This document shows positions 34,524-44,451 of a stretch of DNA of 58,137 nt, piece after piece. This stretch comes from Cudoniella acicularis. Lineage: Eukaryota > Ascomycota > Leotiomycetes > Helotiales > Helotiaceae. The stretch's first letter is position 1. Each line of letters starts with the position of its first letter. The DNA is taken from assembly GCA_013054445.1 (NCBI GenBank), contig JAAMPI010000159.1, positions 1-58,137 of the forward strand, read 5' to 3'. The notes beneath the pieces were generated by a model that was not told where the DNA came from, did no database searches, and was given only the letters and a program-made list of their open reading frames with translations. Both the position numbers and the translations under genes were made by a program.

Positions 34524-35895
34524 CTAAGGTTGAATAGTCGACATCTCCTCTGGATCTGGAAGATCTGCGAGAGCTGGCGAAAAGAACAAAGTTCCAGAGA
34601 TTGTTCCGCGAAGAGTATATACTGAAGCAACCATCCAGAACAATACAACCATAACAGTGAGTATCTAAGATGTGAATTAGCCTCGAAGTCTATGGTATTA
34701 AACAGAGGTATTGGACAAAAACTCACAGTTCCGAGAACATCAAAGAACGTCGACGGCATTTCCTCTCCCAACGTTATGGTTGAGCCCGTGAAGACACCTG
34801 TAGCAAACACGATACTCCACCAACCCATATTAAACGGAGACTTTGATCTCCCAAAAGAAGCCAAGGCCCAAAATAGCCACGCAAGTGCAAAACCCCACAT
34901 CAGAAGAGCAGTTAAGAAGCCGAATACATACACAATCTGGCCAGCAGAAGGTATAATAGTGTTCGTCTTTGGGAAGACTGTCAATGCAACTTGGCCCATC
35001 TTCATGATCCCGAACCCTCCTTCGCCGAGTGGACCCAGGGGAAGGAAAACCGAAGAAATGACGGCTGCCGGAGGAAGTTTGTGCATGGTCAAACGATGGT
35101 AATATAGCACCAAGGTGAAAATTGCAAGCGGTATACCGATTCCCCAGAGAATGTAGCTGACAACCAAAGTCCAGAGAGCATGTGTAGGATTGGGTAAAAC
35201 GCCTGCGACCATACCCCCGGTTGCGGAGCAAATAACTGCTGTAACGATAGGTAGTAGCCATAGTGTTGTCACAGAAGCGATATCAGTCTTGTGAACAGAC
35301 ATCCTGCGTTCAGCCATTAGCCAACTATGCAAGTAATTGAGGTTTGGTACAGCTAGAGACGTACGTGGTAAAGGGTAGATAGAAACAGACTGCCACCGAC
35401 GTGACTACTTCTATCCACCACAAGGTCCAAGCCAGAGTTACTGTCCAAGGACCCCAGGCCGGGACGCAAACGTTTACGATCATCTCGACGATGATGCCAA
35501 GGGTCATAGGGCAGGTTCCTAGGAATAGCGATTCGGTCGGGTGATGTAACATGGCTTTCCATATTTCAGGATATAGTGTGTATCGCAAGACTGAGATCAA
35601 GCAGAAAATAACAAATAATACAATGTCGAGAACGAATAGGATGATTGATAACTCATACAGCCATTTTCCGTTGTATGGTAGTTTGAAGAGTAGAACCGCG
35701 ATGATGCCGGTTCCCATAGTAATGGCGAACCATCTATAGCAAGAGATTAGAGATCAGGTCTAAGTTACGTCTCGATATCAGGGGCACTTGCGAGGGAGTA
35801 AAGTTGCGAACTATTCTTCGAAACCTTGACTTGAAGCTAACTGGAGGCTTCTGCGAATTGGGGCGCGGTGGCTGCTGAGTAACCGCAGGGCTCAT
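34524..35895 (-). CDS. Ssu1-like plasma-membrane sulfite efflux pump (TDT family)
   Basis: Four exons on the minus strand: 35895-35792, 35733-35365, 35324-34727 and 34664-34524; 403 residues. The first intron (35734-35791) needs a GC donor, GCAAGT: it alone joins TC to A and gives the family sequence NFTPSWFAITMGTGI. The 40-bp second intron is short but keeps frame. Ten hydrophobic segments cover the TDT/C4-dicarboxylate carrier fold, with MGTGIIAVLLFKLPYNG, WLLPIVTAVICSATGG, LPLGPLGEGGFGIM, FALAWLFWALAS and GWWSIVFATGVFTGST. The closest named relatives are fungal sulfite exporters Ssu1 and the Mae1 malate carrier; NFTPSWF and the YxxLPYNG block favour Ssu1. It exports sulfite from the cytosol. 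The C-terminus is short and acidic. A duplicated segment lies just upstream. Confidence 0.9.
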
Positions 35896-35911
35896 ATTTG
35901 ATTTTGAATTA

Positions 35912-36019
35912 TGGCAGATATGATATTTCTCTTCAAGGATTTTCTGACTGTATTATTGATTTAAATTCTGGCAGATGAATGTGAGATTTCTCTTCAAGGG
36001 GTTTCTGACTGTAATTATA
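35912..36019. repeat. Two-copy direct repeat in the Ssu1-like leader/promoter
   Basis: TGGCAGAT...TTTCTCTTCAAGG...TTCTGACTGTA occurs at about 35912-35956 and again at about 35969-36019 (period 57), starting 16 bases upstream of the Ssu1-like ATG. Confidence 0.7.
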
Positions 36020-37260
36020 TACAAAGAATGGCTGGATACATAACGCTTTCATCACTGCTCATAACAGTCGCTCCACGTTCCTCAGGGCATCTGGCTTGGA
36101 AATCAGCAAGATCCCGCAAGGTTGTTTACAGGGGGTATCGGCACAGTTTTACAGACCGCCTTTGGCAGAATGTGCTCCGCGGAAGATGAATTAGGTTTAG
36201 ATTCCGCATATCATCCGTCGCTTAGATTTTCCAGGGTCCCCCGCCGGAAATGCTCGGCACGGCAGTGCTTGTTGGAATGCCGCCATCTTCTGCACAATTC
36301 TCTTTCGTTAACGCCATGACGTAATGCGCATATCAATATTCGGAGGCTCGGTTTAGCTTTAGGAAGCCCATTCGGAATTCTTTAATTTTTTGAGAATCGT
36401 ATTATTAAAGTAGTTGTAGCCTTAGTATTGTACTAAGGACGGCGGGGGTCGAGCTGGCGAGGGTAAGGTAAATAGAGGTGAGTGAGGCAAAGAGGTGGTG
36501 GGATGCAGGTGAATGGTGGGAATGGGTGAGGATGAAGTGAAGCGAAAGTGAGCAAAGCGGCGATGGGTCACGTGCGCTGCAGCTTAGCGTACACGTAAAC
36601 AAGGTGAGGATTGACACAAAACAATAGTCCAAATAACGTCTCTATAAGGACTTCAAACAATGAGTCAAAACAAAAAAAAATATAGCTGCTCGAGGCATCA
36701 TCTAGAAAAGGAAAACGTTGTTCTCGCCAGCAGAGCGGTCGTTCGTGACCTCATACCGCTGAGCTTATTGTTAAAACCCGCAAATCTGGCGGCACCTTTC
36801 TGCTCACCAAGATCGCCATGCTAGATACGGGTCGAATCTGAAAATGTGGCTTTGAGCCTTAGGCACTTACTACTAGTGACTGGTGTGAACGATTAGATAA
36901 CAGGTAGTTCAATATCAGAATCTTGACGTGAACATTTTCCATTTCCGTCTTTGAACCTGAGCAGTTGCTGCTATAACCTGAGCTGTGGGTGAGCAAAGAG
37001 GTGAGCCCATAGTGGTAAGGGCGACCCGTTTAGGCTCCTGGGCAGGATGAAGGACGTGAACAATGGCATGTAAGCAGCTGCATTCGTTGACAGTCAAACA
37101 ATGCACAATTGTGAATCGAACTACCTAGCTGCCTCCTAAAGTTTACTTCATCATCGAATGAAACCGTAAATCAATGAGTACCTAAAACTCCATAGACAAT
37201 GTGTCACGGGAATTGGTATCACGTGTGCGGTCTTGGCGCTCGGCTCTAGGGCAGGCGCAG

Positions 37261-37541
37261 CTTCTTTCCCAACGCCACGCCATAACCGCGCCCCTTCCTC
37301 GCGTCCCAGGTTCATTCGTCCCAAAGAAGTAATTCTTTATGTAGCGCGTTGAGCATTGAGCTTTGCCTATGAAAGCCACTAATAATATAACCAAAAATAA
37401 GAGGCGACTAGGAGGCTTCTTTCCCAACGCCACACCCGCGCCCCTTCCTCGCGTCCCCGGGTTCATTCGTCATGTCAGCACCAAATAAGGAAATTCTTGA
37501 TGTAGCGTATTGAGCATTAAGTTTTCCCGATGCAAGTCACC
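37261..37541. repeat. Direct duplication (about 120 bp, two copies) upstream of the ferritin-like gene
   Basis: Copy 1 at 37261-37380 and copy 2 at 37416-37541 share CTTCTTTCCCAACGCCAC, CGCGCCCCTTCCTCGCGTCC, GGTTCATTCGTC, ATGTAGCG and TTGAGCATT in the same order, separated by a 35-base AT-rich spacer. The ATG of the next gene is 96 bases after copy 2. Confidence 0.8.
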
Positions 37542-37636
37542 TTTTCTACTTCCATCGTGACTATATTATACATCAGTCCAAAGAAAAATCATTTCTTCCC
37601 TCACATTGCTCATTTTCAAACCAAACAAGATTCAAA

Positions 37637-38827
37637 ATGGTTTCTAACTTTGTTACTGCGTCGCTCGCTGGCTTCTTATACCTTACAACCGTTACTGCTG
37701 CACCGTTCTCTTATGCAAACAACTCTTTAAGCAACTCGTTCCCTAACTCCAACGCATCTCAGATCGAACATATTGAACGAAAGGCCCATGGCACTATTCC
37801 AACCCCTTTCTCTACAGTTCCTGGATCAGTTGGCAAACCTCTTTCAGACGAAACCCTTATCTCCCTCGAGTTCATCGCCTTCAATGAGCTTTTTGAAGTC
37901 GCTTTCTTCACCGAGCTAATCGCCAACATTACCACGAGAGTTTCGGGCTATACCTTCGAATTAGGCGATGCTAAAGACCGGGACTATATCCTAAAATCCC
38001 TTAATACTATCCTAGCCCAAGAGGAAGTTCACGCTCTTTGGGTTAATGGCCTTCTCCAGAAGAGCACTGGCTCTGTTATTCTCCCATGCGAATACAACTT
38101 TTTAGTGTCGGATTTCTTCGAAGCTATCGCCCTCGCCTCAAAATTCACAGACGCAAACCAAGGCGTACTTCAAGATATCACAGTACTCTTTGGTACACAA
38201 AATGATTCGACATTGATTCGTAGCCTCGTCGCGGTTGCCGGTCAGGAAGGAGAACAAAACGGCTGGTTCAGAAGCCTTTTAGGCAAGAGCCCTAGCGCTC
38301 TCCCATTCCTTACTGCAAATATTGGCGACCTCGATTACTCCTTCTTAATCCAAGAATTTGTTGTCCCAGGCTCTTGCCCTAACATCACCGATAACCCTCT
38401 TACCAATATCCCTCTCCCTATCTTCCCGCCCTTGAACATCCTGACCCAGAATATCCGGCCGGTGCAGCAAAATCTCGAATTCGGCTTCAGACTTCCATCC
38501 AGCGGTCCTGACCCAGCCTGGAAGAGCGATTACTCTGGCCTCCAGATGACTTATATGAATCAGCAAAACAACGTCACTGTCGCCCCGCTAACGAATGTCC
38601 ACACCAATGGGGACATAGTTACCTTCAACGCCTTTTTCCCTTTCGACGAAGCTGCCTTCGGCAACGGCTTGACAATCGCCCTCGTCACCCATGCTGGTGT
38701 ATTATTCCCTAACCAGAATAAGGTTTCTAACGCGACTGTTTACGGACCTGGTATGATTGAGCGTCAATTAGGGATAGAGTTATTGTTAGAGTTCAGGGGC
38801 TTGAGGGTCGACCGTGGGGGCAGTTGA
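37637..38827 (+). CDS. Secreted ferritin-like protein (Rds1 / late sexual development LsdA type)
   Basis: Intronless, 396 residues. Signal peptide MVSNFVTASLAGFLYLTTVTA. The central ferritin-like four-helix domain (about 70-215) has carboxylate/His helices: SLEFIAFNELFEVAFFTELI, AQEEVHALWVNGLL and AVAGQEGEQNGWFRSLLG. This is the pattern of fungal Rds1 stress-response and LsdA late-sexual-development proteins. The C-terminal half is Asn/Pro-rich with several N-x-S/T sites (NIT, NNVT, NAT). Biochemical activity in this family is not established; metal binding by Glu/His is inferred. Expressed under stress or sexual development in relatives. The duplicated segment directly upstream probably lies in its promoter. 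Confidence 0.87.
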   Translation: MVSNFVTASLAGFLYLTTVTAAPFSYANNSLSNSFPNSNASQIEHIERKAHGTIPTPFSTVPGSVGKPLSDETLISLEFIAFNELFEVAFFTELIANITTRVSGYTFELGDAKDRDYILKSLNTILAQEEVHALWVNGLLQKSTGSVILPCEYNFLVSDFFEAIALASKFTDANQGVLQDITVLFGTQNDSTLIRSLVAVAGQEGEQNGWFRSLLGKSPSALPFLTANIGDLDYSFLIQEFVVPGSCPNITDNPLTNIPLPIFPPLNILTQNIRPVQQNLEFGFRLPSSGPDPAWKSDYSGLQMTYMNQQNNVTVAPLTNVHTNGDIVTFNAFFPFDEAAFGNGLTIALVTHAGVLFPNQNKVSNATVYGPGMIERQLGIELLLEFRGLRVDRGGS

Positions 38828-40402
38828 ACCGGGCTCGATTTTAGAATGTAACGATATAAAGAGACTTGAAAAGGGCTTTGTAATGCTATTCTGGAAGCTA
38901 GCACAGTACTAGAGGGTATGAATTAAGGCTGTACTCGAGTAGTTAATGTAAACAATGTTTTGGAGAAGTCCCTCATGTGCGCGGCAGAATCGGGCGGTGA
39001 AAAACCAGGCTCCTTAAGGCTCTCCTTGAGGACACTGAGGCGATGTCTTTAGATCGAGAGTAAGAGCAGCATGATGACTAACTAGAGTCGAATATAAAGA
39101 CAAAAAATGCTGTTAGCCACTACCTAAAGTAAGACGCAGAAAAGGTCCTATGCACAAAGACAAGCAGGCCGGGATGATAACTGTCTGGGAATGAGTGTAT
39201 AGTGGGAACTGATTTGAGATCCTTGGCTAGGAAAGGGGGCCTTTTCGGGCTCCTCGATAAAAGTTAACGATTTCTGATGAGATGGTTGAGTAGATGAGCC
39301 GAAGCTAAGCCGGGCCTGCGCCAGCCTGAGCAAAGGCGGCGCGGGTCACGTGAACCAGATGATTGGAAAGCGTCAAGATTCCGGTCAAGTAATAGGAGAT
39401 CTGATATCGGAACCTCAACATGATCATTTTCTACTTCCTTCTTTGGACCTGAGCAGTGGCTGCTCTGTTCTGTTATATTCGCCAAATGTTACGTTTATTA
39501 GATATTTATTAGAACAATTGTAACTATGATTTCAAGGTTGATTAGTAAAGCGATAAGAATGGATTATAAAAAGATAATCCGAGTATATTAATTATACTAA
39601 CTTCTTGAATTTTTATTTGGTTTTAGAGAGATATACTAAATATAAATAATTAAGATATAAGTTTTTTTATTCTTAAAAAATTTATTACATAAGCTAGTAA
39701 GTCTAAAGATAAGATTTATAGAAGTTCACGAAATGAAATGTTTAAAAAATTAAAAGTTCACGTATAAACGCTTTTATTATATAAATTTAGTGAAATCACG
39801 AAGAATTTAGTCAAATCCTGTTTTTTAGTAAATATGACGGTACAGCTCTTACCTGAGCTAGCCCTGAGCCCCTGAGCAGGCCGCTGGTAAGGCTGAGCAT
39901 GCGGAGGAGATTACTTCTGGTCCTTTTCAAAATCGGTTATAGTTTCTCTATTGTGTAATATAGTGATAAAATTAAATAAGGATCCGTTCTAGCTCCTCTT
40001 TTACGGGGCTTTTTCCTAGAGCTGATTTTGGATTCCTGAAACAATGACAACTAAACTTCTTACTTAATAGCCTTTGTAAATTCAAGTGACTGTAATAGAG
40101 AAGCCTTCACGGGCTAGCTACTCAGGCCTAGCGTGGTCCAGTTAACTACTTTTCTTATTCTCTCTCCTTACATCGTTCTGCGTGAGCAGAATTAAATAGT
40201 CCTAAGCAGGACGAGTTGCCGCAAAATTTCATTAACACATTTTTCTTTTGCTTTGAAAGACCTTTATTACAACTTGGTTAAGTCTAATTTAAATAGAGAC
40301 TTCAACGTCTTTGCTGATGCCTCTAAGGTTTTGGTCTTGCTCTGGGTATAATCGTCCGATTTGCAGTCCATCATCCTGTATACTAAAAAAAAACTCCTCG
40401 CG
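38828..40402. other. Intergenic with AT-rich, RIP-like block
   Basis: 39401-39475 is the diverged partner of the repeat at 36905-36985. 39490-39830 is extremely AT-rich without ORFs. The rest holds no gene that I recognise. Confidence 0.5.
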
Positions 40403-42876
40403 TTAAGTCATGCAAAAATGCTGTGCGCTTAACCCGACTCTATTATCACTGAAGCCCTTCCGTTCATCACCGAGCACCTGAAAAGCCATAGACATGCCAC
40501 TTGCAGCGTGCCACAGGATATGACAATGTAAGGTCCAGATACCTTCATTGTCTGCTAGAAATCTGATAACGACGTATCCCCACGGAGGCACATAGATAGT
40601 GTCTTTGCGTATCGGATTTACGAAGTTAAAAGGACCGCCGCGGGGGGGGTCTTGACGGATTGAAGGGATTATAGTAATCCCAGCCACCCTTCCCTTTATA
40701 TGAAGCGATAACGTAAAAATCAAAGCCGTGCTAGGGAAATATCCCGTGTCAGCTAGCAACGTTTTCGAGAATGTGTACCCAGTGCAAAGACCTACAAGAT
40801 GAAAGGGATGACCGGTGCCATCGATATTATTAATGGTTAACTCAACCCATACAGGCTCAGGACCAGTCCAAGGGACAAGTTGATGATGGTCCCAAATCTC
40901 TCGGTCTAAAGCAACTAGCGGCAGGCTTTGCGCTTCCCAAGTGGTGTGGTTGATAAAACCTTTCGGGATGCTAGCTTCGTGGTTTAAAATCTCAATAGCA
41001 GTGTATATCATAAAAGCCCTCCCGGCATCCGGCAGCGGGTTGGTAAGTGAAAGTCCCTTTGCCTCTTGAAGATTGAATCGAAGGACTTTTGTTTTGTTTT
41101 TTAGAGGCTGCCGAACTGTGGACTCTGCGGAGAGAAGGAAAGACTGAATAGGCGTAAGAGCAAAGTTAGGCCGTAAGAAATATCTGTCGCCGTTAGACTT
41201 TAAAACAAGGGGAAGAGAAGAAAAGAGAAGAAAAGAGATTTTCTAAATCCCAGTCACTTCTTCCTTAGCTCTAGCCCTAGAAAGACTTCTGCCATGAGAG
41301 ACCTCTAAGCTCTAGCCGTGATTGAGAGAGGAAAAGCAAGAGCTGGAGGTGTTGACCGGGATCTAGTAAAGCCTGCCAGAATTGTACTTACTCTTTATCC
41401 AACTCAACGATTATTTCAGTATCGGTGTTTACGGCCGATTCGGGCCATGCTACAACGAAATCTACCCTTTCCGCAGGGTAAAGAACTCCGACTGAATTGG
41501 CGAGATAAGGAACTCCAGCTACTGGCTGGCCCCCATCTACTTGAATAACTTTAATTTCAGAGCCAGGTATTGTGAATGAAATACCAGTCAGAGCACTAAA
41601 GAGTTATTATGTGTTTATAGACTTATAATTGTAATAAGTGACATACCCGACGTTTACCAGCCGGACTCTGTAACGGTTTTGTTTATCAAGTACAAGCCAT
41701 GGCTTTGCTATATCGCTACAATTAACTGGAGCGCCGTGAGTGGCCATGGAACACTCAAAATAGCCGAGGCCGTTTATGAGGAGAGAATCGGGGCATGGCT
41801 GGTTAATAGTCAGCCCCTGATTTCTTGCAGAGACACTTAGGGACAAACCTCATTGCCGGTGCTTGTGCGGTCCATAAAATTAGCAAGAACTTTTGTAGAC
41901 GGCCAATGATACCAATCGCCCACTAAGAACAACAGCTCCTTGTCGTACTGGTAGGAAATGTTCTCTAGAGGAGTGATAGGGTTGTGAATTACAAGGCCCC
42001 CGTATAGGCCATCCCCTCTTTGGACTTCCGAATGTGCGTGATACCTATATCCGGTCAATGCAAATTTGTCATTGTTTTACCATTTTTGCCTCACCAGAAT
42101 GTTCCCGCTTGATCATCAACTGGGACTTGGTAAGTAAAGTTCTCCCCTTGCTTGATAGCACATTGAGTAATGCCAACAGTTCCATCCATATGATTTGCTC
42201 CTATTATACGTAGGTTAACCTGGCATTCATTCATCATGAGATAGCAGCATAACTACCTCTCATGTGTAGGCCATGCCAATGGAGGGACACGCTCTCCTCA
42301 GCCAGGTTAAAGACTTCAATCTCGAGGATGTCGCCAGATCGAGCTTCGATCGTGGGACCGGGAAATTGATCTACCACTGTCAGGGTTTTCTCCAAATCAC
42401 AGGGTGAGATAGCAGTTTGTCGTACCATTTATGAGAAACACATCCTTTTGAACGCCGTTTGGAGCTATTGTTGCCTTGGTAATATTCCACAAAAAGTGCC
42501 TAATACCAGGGTCACGCGAGACATGGTCTTCTGGATGGAGTAAAAACTTTAAATCCCTCTCAGGGCCTGCCACAGTAACAGGATCAGGAGGCTCCGTCAG
42601 TTTCGATCCTTGTCCCTCGGAAACAGAATGCCATTGTAGGTACAAGATGAAGAAGATTGTCGGTGGTATCAACAAAAGAGTCACTACGAAGGCAGGGGCG
42701 CAGATCTGGGCTCTCGGGTTATAGTAGTGAGCCGCAATATCTTGCTTCCAGCGCTTGATTGCCAGCTTATTATCGTGACCGAGCAGTGACCTGGATCCGT
42801 CTATTAGCGACATCGCAGCTACGCGACATTGGGCGGTTACAAATTTTGGGCACGAGGAAACGATAGACGAAAACAA
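40403..42876 (-). pseudogene. Membrane-anchored laccase-like multicopper oxidase, one-base frameshift near the C-terminus
   Basis: Eight exons on the minus strand: 42876-42426, 42376-42257, 42200-42095, 42044-41849, 41798-41647, 41595-41392, 41183-40796 and 40730-40403. Expected about 648 residues. An N-terminal TM (ICAPAFVVTLLLIPPTIFFIL, about 58-80) replaces a signal peptide. Copper motifs: LHWHGLHMRG, TFWYHAHSEVQ (split at intron 3), HPFHL/HGFDFYVIAS (split at intron 7) and LHCHILWHAASGM, so all ten His and the type-1 Cys are encoded. In exon 8 the frame shifts at a run of eight C (40642-40649, G on plus): seven would give SRPPRGGPFNFVNP, eight gives a premature stop. Either a homopolymer error or a real truncation removing HCH. 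Substrates are probably phenols or pigment precursors; a nearby pathway is not visible. An alternative start is Met22. Confidence 0.85.
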
Positions 42877-44451
42877 GAATTCGAAATTTCAATTGGATTC
42901 CTTTCCTAGAAGTCTTCGAAGTCCAGCACGTGGCAGACGTCAAGCTTCATGCAAGTGGCTTTCAGGGGGGTCGATAACGATTCTTGCAACCGGCCTGTAT
43001 TTTATCTTCTATTTACTAACACCCGACACTCACGCCCAGAGTATCCCTTCACGTAGTGCATCCTGTTGTGCCATGGTATAGTGTCACGTATGGTTCTCGC
43101 ACGTGTAATGGCTGTCGCCGACAATTTGCTGTGATGTAAAAAACGCTGGCCACCAAATTTGGAGATCCACCACCCCACTTACCGCTAGCCCTTCAACTCC
43201 AAATCTAACCATGTATAACTCAGTTATCATCTTATCACCTTCCGATTTGGGATGGGTGGATGATGGTTATTATCCAAGTGATCACTGATCTGGAAGGTTA
43301 TACGCTGACGCATGCGGGGATAAACACCATCTCGGCTGCAACGCCGGTGTACGCTCATTGCCCAACCCGGCTCCCCTCCGAAGGGCGTGCTGACTGAGCA
43401 TAGCACGACAACCTACGGATAAAATCCAAATGCTTTCCATACTTGCGAAATACGCAGCGTCAACCGGATTATCTGACGCTGCGCGATGATATTGAGGCAC
43501 GTGCGTCAAAGGATTGGCAGTATGGCCGCAGGATCCACGATACAAGATGGCGTGATTCATCGTGATGAGGGTTTTGAATATCAGAATTCAGCAAAGGGCC
43601 GTAAGGATGAACGACAGGCTCAGATATTTTAGAGCGAGTTGATGCACTGATATTGATACTGAGAAAGCCGGCTTCTCTGGCGCTACTTCACCACGTGTGC
43701 TCTATGTGGCACTTTTAAGGATGCTTACCCTTTTTCCATATAAAAAGATTGGCTAAATTTTTTCCGTTCCCCTACCTGCTTGCACTTCTAATTCCGATAT
43801 CCTCTAGAAGTAATAGAGAGGAGACTTGCAAACAGTAGTAAAGTACATTTCTCGTACTCTGCATGCAGAGTGCCGACATCCCACTCTCGCTTACAGTAAG
43901 GAGATCGTCAGACTTCTTTCGCTCGATTGAACTTCAAATCTTATACTCCGCATTAAAATGTATTAAATTTTGTATATAGGGCTCTGGGTTTCCGCGTGAA
44001 CCACAAGCTCACTACACGGGCTCTAAATTAATTTAAGGTACGCGGCTCTGTCATAAATTATCTAGAATTCAGTCTGCATGAATCTTAGTTCAGCGTGTTC
44101 TTCCTTTAAAGTTCTCGGCACTTCAAGCCTAGATCGGCAGAATTCCCGATTGGGAGGACTTCAGTGGGGCAGCAAGGGTTGCAGTAAGTCGGTCCAAACG
44201 CACGTCGACATCTTATGCATATCTGATCCTCCAGAAGCTCTCCGGATGTTCCTGCCTGCGGCCCATTCATGAAGTGCACGTGTAACAGTCAAGTAAGCTC
44301 AGAAAAAAAAGTTCCTTTGTACCTCCGCGTTGGGATATAAGTAAGTAGGAAGTGCCCGATCTCATATTTTTATGAAGATTTGGATTACAACTTCACGCTC
44401 ATCGTAACCCTTCAGAAGCTCCTTTTGAATTGTTTCAATTCACGAGGGACA
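42877..44451. other. Intergenic between divergent genes, no gene seen
   Basis: Shared upstream region of the multicopper oxidase (minus) and phospholipase C (plus). Several E-box-like CACGTG motifs (about 43499, 43694). No convincing ORF. Confidence 0.5.

Larger units (their letters stand above)
35896..37636. other. Intergenic with two repeat pairs and a purine-rich strand
   Basis: No gene seen. Contains the Ssu1-side repeat, a purine-rich top strand at about 36436-36570, one copy of a diverged repeat at about 36905-36985 (partner at 39401-39475), and a 120-bp direct duplication just before 37637. Confidence 0.5.

Noticed and set aside
40730..40810. Apparent loss of a copper-binding His (HPFHLVG instead of HPFHLHG) in the multicopper oxidase
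   Set aside because: The V comes from reading into a 65-bp intron (GTAGGT to CCCTAG); splicing restores HPFHLHGFDFYVIAS.
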